Assembly (NCBI RefSeq): GCF_000422285.1 | Contig: NZ_AULM01000002.1 | Span: 248,001-312,000 of the forward strand | Source: Desulfatiglans anilini DSM 4660 | GTDB taxonomy: Bacteria > Desulfobacterota > DSM-4660 > Desulfatiglandales > Desulfatiglandaceae | Reading direction: 5' to 3' | Length of the DNA: 64,000 nucleotides | Notes under the pieces: model-generated | Told to the model about the DNA's origin: nothing | What the model saw: only the letters and a program-made list of their open reading frames with translations | Database searches by the model: none | In this document: positions 43,596 through 53,080 of the stretch, one piece after another | Layout of the letters: each line of letters begins with the position of its first letter | Numbering within the stretch: the first letter of the stretch is position 1 | Translations under genes and position numbers: made by a program

Positions 43596-45977
43596 GTGAT
43601 ATCTTATAGGAGAATTTTTCCCCTGCTTGTGATGGTGCCGGCCTTGTGGGTGCTCGCGGGGTTTGCGGCCTTGCCCGCCCCGGCGGCGTCCGCCGATACC
43701 GCCGATCCGTATCCTTCGCGGGTCTCCCGCCAGGATATGGAGCGGATGGTCGAACTGTTGGAAGACCCGGCCAGGCGCGAGACGTTCGTCCAGGATCTAA
43801 AGACCCTGCTCGAGCTCGAGGGGGAGCGGAAAAAGGGAGTGACCCCAGAAGGACGGGCACGGGAATCGGAGGGGGAGGAAGAGCTCGCTTTTCTGGATCG
43901 GGCGGCGGCAAGGTTCGAATCGATTTCCACGCACATCATACGGGCTACAGAGGCGGCCTGGGGCCTTTTCGTCCGCACACCCGAGGCGCTGCACGAAACC
44001 CTCGCCCTTGTGCGTCATTCGGAAAGCCGGAAGGGCCTCGCCGTTCTTGCGGGTCACGTTCTGGCGGCGGTTTTTCTGGCCCTGCTCGTTCGCTGGGCGC
44101 TGAACGGCGTCCTAAACCGGACCAGAGAGGGGATGATCCGGAATCCAGGGCATCTTCATCTCGCCCTTGCGAGGGTGTTCGTATCGGGCCTGCCATGCGT
44201 GATGCTCCTGCTTGGTCTTTTCCTGCTTTTCCGATGGATGCCCTCTCTCCCTCGGGTTCAGCTGTTTATCCTCTTCTTTTTCACGGTTCTGATCGGCTAC
44301 CGATGGACGGTGGAACTGCTGAGGGTCTTCCTCGGGCCGGATCCGGATTTGCCCCGCATCCTGAGGATTTCGGACGAGGATGCCAACTATGCCTGGCTTT
44401 GGGGGATGCGGCTGGTTCGGTACGCCTTTTTTTACATCGTTCTGACCCAGTTTCTCCGTTTGCTGAGGATCCCAGCCGATGCCTATGCCTTTATCCGCGG
44501 CGCGCTCCTCCTGGGGTTCCCGGTCATGCTCAGCTCTTTCATCCTTCAGGTTGCGGCCGAAATCCAGACGCGCCTCGGGAAAAGAACGGCCGGCACGGCA
44601 GATCCCGAACCGGTGCTGCACCGGGGCCTCCGCCTGGCGACCCGTTACGGGCGGCTCCTGTTGATTGGATATGTGTGGGCGTTTTTCCTTTTTTTGATCC
44701 TGCACCTCGATGAGGCCTTTTCTTACCTTCTGGCGGCCACGCTCAAGACGGGCGTGGCTGGGGTGTGCCTCTGGCTGGCGTTTCGGGTGCTCGACGGATT
44801 CTTCGGGGCCCTGTTTCATGTCGAGGAGGCCATCAAGACCAGATTTCCGGGGCTCGAAGCAAAGGCGAACCGCTATATCCACCTCTTCCGGAAGGGCCTG
44901 AACGGTGTCCTGGTGATCATGGCCCTAGGGGTCGCAGGGCAGGTATGGGGGGTGCCGGTTCGGGATCTGGTCCTGTCGGACACCGGCTCCATGCTGATCT
45001 GGAGGGGATTCGGCATGGTGCTGACGGTTGCGCTCGCCCTGGTCGTGCTGGAGATCTGCCGGTTCTTGCGCAGGTATCTGCTCAGTGAGGACACTCAGAA
45101 GTGGTTCCAGGTGACCCAGAAGACCAGAACCTTGATCCCCATGCTGCATGCAGGGATCAAGGTGGGCGTCTGGTTCGTGGCGGGGGTGATCGTGCTGGAT
45201 CGTCTGGGGGTGAGCGTCGGCCCGATCCTTGCCGGGGCGGGCATCTTCGGGCTGGCCATCGGATTCGGATCCCAGACCCTCGTTAAAGACCTGATCAACG
45301 GGCTTTTCATCCTCTTCGAGGACAGCATTCGGGTGGGGGACTGGATCAGTCTGGGAGACAAGGGGGGAAACGTCGAGGCCGTCAGCATCCGGACCATCCG
45401 GCTGCGTGATTTGCACGGCAATGTCCACGTCATTCCCAACAGCTCCGTCAATGTACTGACCAATCTGAGCAAGGAGTATTCTCGGGCGGTGATGGATGTC
45501 GGGGTGGCCTATCGTGAGGATGTCGACGAGGTCATGGAGATCCTGAAGGAGATCGGCGCGGAGATGTGTCAGGACCCCGACTACGCCTCGGACATCCTGG
45601 AGCCGTTGGAGGTCTTCGGGCTGGATCGCTTCGAGGACTCGGCGGTGGTGATCCGCGCCCGATTCACTACACGGCCACTCAAACAGTGGGGTATCCGCAG
45701 AGAATTCAATCGCCGGTTGAAGCGCGTCTTCGATGCCCGTGGGATCGAGATTCCGTTTCCGCATCGAACGCTGTACATGGGCGCCCTGAAGGATGGCGAG
45801 GCTCCTCCCCTGTTTTTGAAGATGAAGACGGATGGTGGCGGCGATTCGGGCGCCGTCGATGGGGCGGCCGAGCGAAAGCAAGAACAGACCGGTGCATCGA
45901 TGGATGGGAGCGGCCGTACCAGCGAGACTGGCCGGCCCACGGACTCTGCGCCGGTCGAGAATCATTCTGTGAGGTGA
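43596..45977 (+). CDS. Large MscS-family mechanosensitive channel
   Basis: 793 aa. A signal-like N-terminus (LLVMVPALWVLAGFAALPAPAASA) leads into a charged periplasmic segment, then about ten membrane helices. The pore-lining helix and beta domain of MscS follow at roughly 530-680: AGAGIFGLAIGFGSQTLVKD, GLFILFEDSIRVGDWI, and VHVIPNSS. The tail is hydrophilic and low-complexity. This size and layout fit YbiO/MscK-like channels that release solutes on osmotic downshock. The GTG start follows GGAAGGTGG. It sits 14 nt after the epimerase gene and 9 nt before the histidine kinase, so all may share transcription. Confidence 0.88.
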   Translation: MISYRRIFPLLVMVPALWVLAGFAALPAPAASADTADPYPSRVSRQDMERMVELLEDPARRETFVQDLKTLLELEGERKKGVTPEGRARESEGEEELAFLDRAAARFESISTHIIRATEAAWGLFVRTPEALHETLALVRHSESRKGLAVLAGHVLAAVFLALLVRWALNGVLNRTREGMIRNPGHLHLALARVFVSGLPCVMLLLGLFLLFRWMPSLPRVQLFILFFFTVLIGYRWTVELLRVFLGPDPDLPRILRISDEDANYAWLWGMRLVRYAFFYIVLTQFLRLLRIPADAYAFIRGALLLGFPVMLSSFILQVAAEIQTRLGKRTAGTADPEPVLHRGLRLATRYGRLLLIGYVWAFFLFLILHLDEAFSYLLAATLKTGVAGVCLWLAFRVLDGFFGALFHVEEAIKTRFPGLEAKANRYIHLFRKGLNGVLVIMALGVAGQVWGVPVRDLVLSDTGSMLIWRGFGMVLTVALALVVLEICRFLRRYLLSEDTQKWFQVTQKTRTLIPMLHAGIKVGVWFVAGVIVLDRLGVSVGPILAGAGIFGLAIGFGSQTLVKDLINGLFILFEDSIRVGDWISLGDKGGNVEAVSIRTIRLRDLHGNVHVIPNSSVNVLTNLSKEYSRAVMDVGVAYREDVDEVMEILKEIGAEMCQDPDYASDILEPLEVFGLDRFEDSAVVIRARFTTRPLKQWGIRREFNRRLKRVFDARGIEIPFPHRTLYMGALKDGEAPPLFLKMKTDGGGDSGAVDGAAERKQEQTGASMDGSGRTSETGRPTDSAPVENHSVR

Positions 45978-45986
45978 GATCGAGCG

Positions 45987-47240
45987 ATGCCCTTCAACAA
46001 GGAATATATCTCTTTGCCCTTTGACGAGACCGGCTTCCGCGAGAGGAACCGGGATCTCTCGCTGCTGCTCGACCTGAGTTTTCTGACGGCGTCGACCATC
46101 GATCTGGCCGGGCTTCTGAGCCGGTCCATTGCAAAGATCACCTCCCACTTTCAACTGGACGCGGCCAGGATCTATCTGATGGACGAAGAGGCGGAGTGCA
46201 TGCACCTGGCCGCCAGCCTCGGTATCGAGACCGAGCGCCTGGAGACCGTGCGGCTGGAGGAGGGCTTTTCAGGGAAATCGGCCCGCACCCGTTCGTTCAT
46301 CGCGCAACGGCTGAGCGAACTCGATGACCGGGAGAGGATCAAGCTGCTGGCCGCCAGGGGGATCAAGATCATTATCTGTGTGCCTTTGATATTGATGGAC
46401 AAGGTAGTGGGCGTCCTGAATTTGGCGGCCCGGCACGAGGTCGAGCTGCATCAAGGGATGGTGGACATCCTCAATCTCATCGGCAGCCAGATCGCCGTGG
46501 CCGTCACCAACATCCGCCTGCTCGAAGATATCCGGTCGAAGGCGGAAGAGATTGAAAAAAAGAACGAAACCATCAAGTTTTTCGCCTACTCCATTTCGCA
46601 TGACCTCAAGGGCCCCGCGATCGCCATTTATGGCCTGCTGCGGCGCCTGGAATCGATGATCGACGGCGGGCTCGACGAAAAGGCGAAGACGTGCCTGGAC
46701 CATATCTTCAAGGCTTCGACCCAGCTGCAGCGGCTGGTTGCGGATATCAACGCCTATATCAGCGCCAAGGAAGCCTCTCTGGACATCGAAAAGGTCCCGG
46801 TGAGGGAGGTGCTCGCCGAAATTCGAGAATCCCTGAGGGAAACCCTCTCCTGCCGAGGCATCGCATGGATCGTGCCCGAGGATTTGCCGGTGGTTTCTGC
46901 AGACCGGCTGTCCCTCAGCCGGGTGCTGCGGAATCTGACGGAAAACGCCCTCAAATACGGCGGACCGGGGATGACCGAGATTCGATTCGGATACCGGGAC
47001 GAAGGCGACTTCCACGTCTTCTCGGTTTCGGATAACGGAGTGGGGATCTCCGGAGAAGATGCCGCCCATCTGTTCGAGCTCTTCCGGCGCCACGCCAGTT
47101 CGAAGGGGACCGAAGGATCCGGCATGGGGTTGGCGATTGTCAAGGAGATCATCCAGCGGCACGGGGGTCGTGTTTGGCTGGCCGACAGCGAAGGAAGAGG
47201 GGCGTCTTTCGTGTTCTCGATCAGGAAGGGCCTGGGCTGA
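45987..47240 (+). CDS. GAF-domain sensor histidine kinase
   Basis: 417 aa, no membrane segment. A GAF domain covers about residues 25-175, then a coiled region (SKAEEIEKKNETIKFF), the HisKA helix with the phospho-accepting His in SISHDLKGP, and an HATPase with N-box NLTENALKYG, G1 VSDNGVGIS and G2 GSGMGLAIVKEI. It should be a cytoplasmic sensor of a small molecule or redox state. No response regulator is adjacent, so the partner is unknown. It starts 9 nt after the mscS gene. Confidence 0.9.
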   Translation: MPFNKEYISLPFDETGFRERNRDLSLLLDLSFLTASTIDLAGLLSRSIAKITSHFQLDAARIYLMDEEAECMHLAASLGIETERLETVRLEEGFSGKSARTRSFIAQRLSELDDRERIKLLAARGIKIIICVPLILMDKVVGVLNLAARHEVELHQGMVDILNLIGSQIAVAVTNIRLLEDIRSKAEEIEKKNETIKFFAYSISHDLKGPAIAIYGLLRRLESMIDGGLDEKAKTCLDHIFKASTQLQRLVADINAYISAKEASLDIEKVPVREVLAEIRESLRETLSCRGIAWIVPEDLPVVSADRLSLSRVLRNLTENALKYGGPGMTEIRFGYRDEGDFHVFSVSDNGVGISGEDAAHLFELFRRHASSKGTEGSGMGLAIVKEIIQRHGGRVWLADSEGRGASFVFSIRKGLG

Positions 47241-47317
47241 AAAAGCTGCTCCCAAAAAGCGGGCAAAGTTCGTCCGGGATGGCCTGCGGGATCCCTGCCG
47301 GGCAGGAGGTTTGCTTC

Positions 47318-48382
47318 ATGGGGACCTATCATAGAAAAGTGTCGTCCAAGGCGGGTCTGCCGCCCGGCACCCTGGTGCATGTCGGGGAAAGGAAGGCGGA
47401 AGAGGTTCAGATCGCCCTGATGCAGTACAACGCTTCGGATCTTGTCGAAAGAGAGGTTTCATCGGTTGAAGAGTGTGAAGCCGCGCTCTCTGATGACAAG
47501 GTGTCATGGATCAATGTGAGCGGGGTTCACGAGGCCGGTGTCGTGGGGGCGTTCGGGCGGTTGTTCGGGCTTCATCCCCTGCTGTTGGAGGATGTTTTGC
47601 ACACCGGGCAGCGCCCCAAGCAGGAGGACTATGAGGGCTGTCTCTTCGTTGTCCTTCGGATGTTGACCTTCGATGAAGAAAGTGGAGAGGTGCTGTCCGA
47701 GCAGATAAGCCTCGTCGTCGGGCCTCGCTATGTGCTCTCCTTCCAGGAGCGCGAGGGGGACGTATTCGGCATGCTCCGTGACCGGATCCGTAGCGGGAAG
47801 GGGCGCATCCGGAAAATGGGGGCGGATTATCTCGCCTACGCCTTGATGGATGCGGTGGTGGATCAGTATTTCGTGATTCTAGAGAATTTCGGCGAGCAGC
47901 TCGAGGAGCTTCAGGATCTGGTCCTTTCGGGTCCGATGTCCGACACCCTGGAGAGCATTCAGACCATCAAGCGGGAGATGCTCTGGATGCGGAAGTCGGT
48001 ATGGCCTCTGCGCGAGGTGCTCGGTGGCCTGCAGCGGGGTGAATCGCCGCTGATGGGGCCGGAGGTGCAGCATTTTTTGCGGGATGTCTATGACCACACG
48101 ATCCAGGTGGTGGACACCCTCGAGACCTTCCGGGATATGGCGGCGGCCACGCTCGACGTGTATCTGTCTAGCCTCAGCAACCGCATGAACGAGGTGATGA
48201 AGGTGCTGACGATCATTGCGACCATTTTTATCCCGTTGACCTTTATCGCCGGCGTCTACGGGATGAATTTCAGGTATATGCCCGAACTGGAATGGCGCTG
48301 GGGCTATGCCGCGGTGTGGCTGGTGATGATCGTGGCCGGCGGACTCATGGTCCTGGCGTTCCGCCGCAAGAAATGGCTGTGA
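47318..48382 (+). CDS. corA: CorA magnesium/cobalt transporter
   Basis: 354 aa, full length. The N-terminal cytoplasmic funnel (WINVSGVHE, LHPLLLEDVLHTGQRPKQEDY) leads to two C-terminal membrane helices with the selectivity loop YGMNF and the basic end RRKKWL. It forms pentameric channels for Mg2+. AGGAGG lies about 8 nt before the ATG at 47318; the frame continues upstream without support. Confidence 0.95.
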   Translation: MGTYHRKVSSKAGLPPGTLVHVGERKAEEVQIALMQYNASDLVEREVSSVEECEAALSDDKVSWINVSGVHEAGVVGAFGRLFGLHPLLLEDVLHTGQRPKQEDYEGCLFVVLRMLTFDEESGEVLSEQISLVVGPRYVLSFQEREGDVFGMLRDRIRSGKGRIRKMGADYLAYALMDAVVDQYFVILENFGEQLEELQDLVLSGPMSDTLESIQTIKREMLWMRKSVWPLREVLGGLQRGESPLMGPEVQHFLRDVYDHTIQVVDTLETFRDMAAATLDVYLSSLSNRMNEVMKVLTIIATIFIPLTFIAGVYGMNFRYMPELEWRWGYAAVWLVMIVAGGLMVLAFRRKKWL

Positions 48383-48685
48383 CCCGCTTCTGCCTTCCGG
48401 CCCGGTTCTTCCGGGCCCTGTTCCGCCGCCGCAGGTTTTTGGACGGGCGCGGAACCAAGGACGCCCGGGGGGTGCCGCTCGTGGACCGGTGCCCCATCGG
48501 ATCCGGGCCGGGCGTGTTTCGCTCCGATCTCTATTGATCCTGTTGAACCCATTCTTATGATATACATAAGCGTTCAGGACGGTTGAGTCCAAGGGTGATC
48601 TGCGACGGCAGGAAACCGGAACGGCCGGCCCTGTGCTGCATGCTCCAAACCTTTTGTCGTCTGAAGACGGGGAGGAAGAAGGACG
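48383..48685. other. corA-htpX intergenic region
   Basis: 303 bp with no gene. A perfect 7-bp hairpin (GGCCCGG-ttctt-CCGGGCC, 48399-48417) lies just after corA but lacks a T-tract. TTGAAC at 48543 with CATAAG 16 nt on is a weak promoter candidate for htpX. Confidence 0.45.
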
Positions 48686-49621
48686 ATGGGAAACTGGTTC
48701 AAAACGACGCTTCTGCTCGGGGCGTTGACGCTTCTGATCATGTGGATCGGCCATCTTTTCGGAGGGAAGCAGGGGATGATCCTGGCCTTCATCCTGGCCA
48801 TGGGCATGAATTTTTTCAGCTACTGGTATTCCGACAAGATCGTTCTGCGGATGTACCGGGCGCAGGAGGCTACGGCCGACCGGTATCCCGAGCTGTACCG
48901 GATCGTCTCCGAACTGGTGCAGCGGGCGGGTCTTCCGATGCCCAGGCTTTACGTCATTCCGGAGCAGGCGCCGAACGCCTTCGCTACGGGAAGAGATCCT
49001 GAGCATGCGGTCGTGGCGGTTACGGAGGGGCTCCTGCGGCTGATGAATCGCGAGGAGATCAAAGGGGTCCTCGCCCACGAACTGGCGCACGTAAAACACC
49101 GCGATATTTTGATCGGCTCCATCGCCGCTACGTTGGCCGGCGCGATCATGATCCTGGCCAACATGGCCCGGTGGACGGCTATCTTCGGCGGAGGATCCAG
49201 CCATGATGAAGAAGGTGGGGGCCTCGGGGGCGTCGGGTTGATCGTCATGTCGATCCTGGCACCGGTGGCGGCGATGCTGATCCAGATGGCCATCTCACGT
49301 TCGAGGGAGTATCAGGCCGATGCCGGTGGAGCGTCGTTCGCGGGCAACCCCGAAGGTTTGGCCGGAGCGCTCGAAAAACTCGGAGCCTACTCCAAGCGGC
49401 TTCCCATGCAGGCCAACCCGTCTACAGCCCACATGTTCATTGTGAACCCGCTCTCAGGGCGGAGCCTGATGCAGCTGTTTTCGACCCATCCGCCGATCGA
49501 AGAGCGCATCGCAAGGCTGCGGGGCCAGCGGCCTCAGCAGCCGGCAGCGGGCGGGGACGGCGGCCCTGCTTCGGGTGAAGACCAGGCCAAGGCGGCCTGG
49601 AGGCATTTGTCAGGCTCCTGA
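48686..49621 (+). CDS. htpX: HtpX membrane zinc protease
   Basis: 311 aa. Two N-terminal membrane helices, the [10 protein letters not shown] zinc motif, two further hydrophobic segments, and the third ligand region [15 protein letters not shown]. HtpX removes misfolded inner-membrane proteins under stress together with FtsH. GGGGAGGAAGAAGG precedes the ATG. The C-terminal [22 protein letters not shown] is the family ending. A strong terminator follows. Confidence 0.95.
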   Translation: MGNWFKTTLLLGALTLLIMWIGHLFGGKQGMILAFILAMGMNFFSYWYSDKIVLRMYRAQEATADRYPELYRIVSELVQRAGLPMPRLYVIPEQAPNAFATGRDPEHAVVAVTEGLLRLMNREEIKGVLAHELAHVKHRDILIGSIAATLAGAIMILANMARWTAIFGGGSSHDEEGGGLGGVGLIVMSILAPVAAMLIQMAISRSREYQADAGGASFAGNPEGLAGALEKLGAYSKRLPMQANPSTAHMFIVNPLSGRSLMQLFSTHPPIEERIARLRGQRPQQPAAGGDGGPASGEDQAKAAWRHLSGS

Positions 49622-49711
49622 GATTCCGGTGCCGATTGCCCGGCGGTGCCTGCGGCTCGCTGCGCGAGCGGCCGTGCCGATGGGCGCTGAGACCCGGCGC
49701 GAAGCGTATCC

Positions 49712-49761
49712 CCCGATGGAAACCGATCAGTGTCGTCACGCGGCTTCCATCGGGCTTTTTT
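49712..49761 (+). terminator. Rho-independent terminator of htpX
   Basis: CCCGATGGAA (49712-49721) pairs perfectly with TTCCATCGGG (49745-49754), followed by CTTTTTT. It is about 90 nt after the htpX stop. Confidence 0.8.
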
Positions 49762-49882
49762 GTTCCGGGGCCTGCCTGCCGGTTTCGCGGAACGGGAAAG
49801 CCGATCGCCTGCTCGATACCCATTCAAGGAAAAATCGGTTTTTTTCTTGCTGTGGCACAGGGGGCGCGAACGGGCTGGGTGC

Positions 49883-50467
49883 TCAGGAAAGGTCGAGTCC
49901 TTCGAAGATCCCTGTGGGGTTTTGCTGGATACGCCGTTTCATCTCGAGGATCTCAGGGGGGCGGATGCCGTCTCTCCAGCGGGGGTACCCCCCGAGCCAG
50001 ACGTAGCGGATCAACTCCTGAAAAGCAGGGCGATCGAAGCGGTAAACACCGATGGCGGCTTCCATGCCCTCCTTTTCTACCACGAATGGGATGGGCCGCC
50101 TCTGAGCGTATTTCTGGATCAGGGCTTCCATGTCCTGCCGGGTTTCATGCCCCTCGGGCTTCTGTTTGAAGGCCTCCGGCTGTGGTGGGAAGGGAAACCG
50201 GCGATAGACGTCGCCGAGAAACCCCGTGTAGCGGATGCCGTGAATGGCCCCCATGAGGTCGCCGACGTCCTCGGATCGGTCGATTCGATAAACATCCCAG
50301 GTGCTTCTGTGGCGGCGCGTTCCGTCCGCATCGGCGATTCCGGTCAGGGAGCGGCAGAAAATCGGCGTGAAAAAAAAGAGGCGGTCCAGAAGCAGCATGT
50401 CGGAGTCGATGTTGAAGAAGCCGAAGGCGATGGTCCCATGGCTCGAAGATTCAAACGCTAACGGCAT
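49883..50467 (-). CDS. Conserved-looking protein of unknown function
   Basis: 194 aa. The N-terminal AFGFFNIDSDMLLLDRLFFF has a mixed hydrophobic/acidic pattern, and later RRPIPFVVEKEGMEAAIGVY and the aromatic LIRYVWLGGYPRWRDG look like a folded soluble domain rather than chance translation. Composition and codon use resemble neighbours. I do not recognise a family. It is leftward, convergent with htpX, and 104 nt from the next leftward start at 50572 (GAF gene). Confidence 0.7.
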   Translation of the reverse strand: MPLAFESSSHGTIAFGFFNIDSDMLLLDRLFFFTPIFCRSLTGIADADGTRRHRSTWDVYRIDRSEDVGDLMGAIHGIRYTGFLGDVYRRFPFPPQPEAFKQKPEGHETRQDMEALIQKYAQRRPIPFVVEKEGMEAAIGVYRFDRPAFQELIRYVWLGGYPRWRDGIRPPEILEMKRRIQQNPTGIFEGLDLS

Positions 50468-50571
50468 ACGTCTGCCCTGCTTCTGGTTTGGAGACCCGCC
50501 CGGTCCCGAAAAGGCCGGGTGACCGGCATAGGGATCGGGGCGGGTTCATAGAGGGTTGATGCGGATCCCGT

Positions 50572-51201
50572 CTAGTGCACATCCGCGGGTTTCTGGCCGA
50601 GCGTCCCGACGCTTTTCGGCACCCCCTCGTGGGGCGTCCATTTCTTGCTCTTGAGGCTGCTGGCCGGTCTGCGGGCCTTGAGGATCTCGATGCTGTCTTT
50701 AAGCCCCTTGTACAGGCGTGACATCTCGAGCGCCATCCCGGCTATCTGGGCGACCGCCTGGACGAAATTGACATCTTCCAGACTGGCTTCCCAGGGCTCG
50801 GCGGTGTAGACCCTGAGGGCGCCGATCGGGTTTTCCCTCACAATGATGGGGACGGCTAGGATGGAAGCGATCCCTTCTTTCTTGGCGGCCTCCGGATACT
50901 GGATGCGCGGGTCGTCGGTGACGTCATAGACGGCGACCGGACCGTCGCGCAGGGACGCCGCAATGGACTTGAGGGAGCTGAGCGGGCCTTTGTTCAGGTA
51001 CTCATCGCTCAGGCCCATGGAAGCGGCGACTTCCAGTTCGTTGGTCTTGCGATTGAAGAGGAACAGGGCGCAGGCCTTGGCGTTGAGTGCGCTCTTGACG
51101 CTTTCGACGATCAACAGGGCGACCTCTTCGGGATCTTTGGAGACAACGATGCCGTGGGTCACCTTCAGAAGCGTTTCGTAGTTGAGAATTTGTTTCTGCA
51201 T
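50572..51201 (-). CDS. GAF-domain protein
   Basis: 209 aa. A single GAF domain covers about residues 15-165 (EEVALLIVESVKSALNAKAC, then DPRIQYPEAAKKEGIASILA and VPIIVRENPIGALRVYT), followed by a short helical and basic tail (KSKKWTPHEGV). No output domain is attached, so it may bind a small molecule and act on a partner such as the GAF kinase or NifA-like regulator in this window. AAGGAGG precedes the ATG at 51201; the frame upstream is not supported. Confidence 0.82.
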   Translation of the reverse strand: MQKQILNYETLLKVTHGIVVSKDPEEVALLIVESVKSALNAKACALFLFNRKTNELEVAASMGLSDEYLNKGPLSSLKSIAASLRDGPVAVYDVTDDPRIQYPEAAKKEGIASILAVPIIVRENPIGALRVYTAEPWEASLEDVNFVQAVAQIAGMALEMSRLYKGLKDSIEILKARRPASSLKSKKWTPHEGVPKSVGTLGQKPADVH

Positions 51202-52068
51202 GGGCGCCTCCTTCCCGGACAACGGGTTGCACATCTTCTGGCTGTGCACTCGCGCAGCGGAGCCTCCAAGGAAAATTTCCCGTCCCTGGAGGCTCGGGCA
51301 AGGGCAGTTTGAGACAAGTCCAGGACACGATGCCGCTCCGGTTTTTCGGTGGATTTGCAGGGTGGAACCGATCGGAAAGATCTGCAATTCGCCCAAAGGT
51401 GAGGCTGTGAGCTTGGTGGACCCTTTACCATGCCGACTGGAGCTGGGATCCTTCTGGATCCTGTTTGTCCGGTGCGTGTAACAGGGAGGCTGAACGTTCA
51501 ATGTTTATCATCATACATCTTCCGCGGCTGCGAGTCCATACCTATAAAAGACTCTGCCGGCCTCGACAATTGCGTGAGTCTGGCAGTGGAAGCCAGGCCG
51601 GGTGGCGCCCCTGATGTCCCGGTGCCGGCGGGTGCCGCTTGAACGCAGGGGCCCAGGCCGGGGCGAAGCGCCCGATCCGGGGGAACAGGGGGCGACGGAA
51701 TCACCGTTCTCCGGGACCGGCCAGGCGGCGATTCCGGGGCAGGGCTCTCTGAGGGGGCATCCGGGTCGAAAGGCCGCCAGGTAGCTGTCTCCTGCCTGGA
51801 GCGAAGGCAGGTTCGCGGATGTGTGGTGCCGGGCCCGTGGGGGCAGAGGCAGGCCGAGGGCGGAAAGAGAAACCCGACAGTCCCGGGCGGTCATTCCCGG
51901 TTAGGTCCGAGACGGGCCGGGGTTCACGTGTTGACATGGGCTTGTCGAGTCTTTATATTAAAAAATTCGATTCATATTTGCACCGATTTACATCCATGAA
52001 AACGAATGTGGCATTTACTTTGTGAAAATATTCCGTTTCTAGCAAGGCGCAAAAAAAGGAGTCTAGAC
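51202..52068. other. Intergenic region upstream of the moxR gene
   Basis: 867 bp. From 51202 to 51900 I see no gene (only Pro/Arg/Gly-rich chance frames). The end holds a strong promoter (51931) and an AT-rich leader of about 100 nt before the moxR-like gene. Confidence 0.55.
51931..51959 (+). promoter_or_regulatory. Strong sigma70-type promoter of moxR-coxE
   Basis: TTGACA (51931-51936), 17-nt spacer, TATATT (51954-51959). The -35 is perfect and the -10 is 5 of 6, followed by AT-rich DNA. It points to the gene at 52069. Confidence 0.75.
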
Positions 52069-52941
52069 ATGTCCAAGGTACCATCCCCATCGGCCGCCGG
52101 ATCGGATGGCTGCGTTTTTACCGGGGCGTCGAAGTACGTCCTGGACGAGGAACTGGCCAATATCGTGAACATTTCGATGGCGCTCGAGATGCCCCTGCTT
52201 CTCAAGGGCGAACCCGGTACGGGAAAGACGATGCTTGCGCACGCCATCGCCGAATCGCTGAACATGCGGCTGATCGTTTTGAATGTCAAATCCAGCATGA
52301 AGCTGGTCGAGGCCCTCTACCAGTACGACACGCTCACCCGGTTGAACGACAGCCGCTTCGGCGATTCCCAGCGCGATGTCAGCAACATCGAAGAGTACAT
52401 CAAGATGGGAAAGATCGGGCAGGCGTTTGCAGCCGACCAGAAGGTGGTCCTGCTGATCGACGAGATAGACAAGGCGGACACCGACTTTCAGGATGACATG
52501 CTCGATGTGCTGGACCAGATGGAATTCGACATCATCGAGATCGACAAGACCGTCAAGGCCAAGAATCGCCCGGTCATCATCATCACTTCCAACGCCAAGA
52601 AGGACCTGTCGGATCCCTTCCTGGGCCGCTGCAATTTCCACCATATCGCCTTTCCGGAGCCGGACATGATGCAGAGGATCATCTCGGTGCACTTTCCGGA
52701 TATCAGCCGGGAGCTTTTGGACCATGCGGTGCGGGCGTTCTATCAGCTGCGGGGCATCCGGGGGACGGAGAAGAAGCCCGCCACCCGGGAGTTGATCAAC
52801 TGGATAAGAGCCTTGAAATCCGATCCGGAGTTCAATGTCAAGGACCTCGTCAAGGGCGAACTCCCCTACCTGGGCGTCCTTTTCAAAAAAAGCCCGGATT
52901 TTACCCTGGCCCGCAGTGCCGTCTCCCGCATGCGGATCTGA
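52069..52941 (+). CDS. MoxR-type AAA+ ATPase
   Basis: 290 aa from the ATG at 52069, which follows AAAAAAAGGAG. Walker A KGEPGTGKTMLAHA, Walker B KVVLLIDEIDKAD, and sensor 1 PVIIITSNAKKDLSDPFLGR are intact. The Walker B/arginine-finger spacing fits the MoxR/CoxD group, whose members remodel or insert cofactors into enzymes with a VWA partner. The VWA gene follows 139 nt later, so the pair should work together. The target enzyme is not in the window. Confidence 0.88.
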   Translation: MSKVPSPSAAGSDGCVFTGASKYVLDEELANIVNISMALEMPLLLKGEPGTGKTMLAHAIAESLNMRLIVLNVKSSMKLVEALYQYDTLTRLNDSRFGDSQRDVSNIEEYIKMGKIGQAFAADQKVVLLIDEIDKADTDFQDDMLDVLDQMEFDIIEIDKTVKAKNRPVIIITSNAKKDLSDPFLGRCNFHHIAFPEPDMMQRIISVHFPDISRELLDHAVRAFYQLRGIRGTEKKPATRELINWIRALKSDPEFNVKDLVKGELPYLGVLFKKSPDFTLARSAVSRMRI

Positions 52942-53080
52942 GAGGGCCGACGCGGCATCCCTGCCACCTCGAACCGGCCGGTGCCTGATGCGCCGGTGGA
53001 GGGGATGGCCTGCGCCCATCGGCCTTGGGCGATAGCGAGGCCCGGCGGCAGCCGAATCAATCCTGGACGGACAGGAGCGT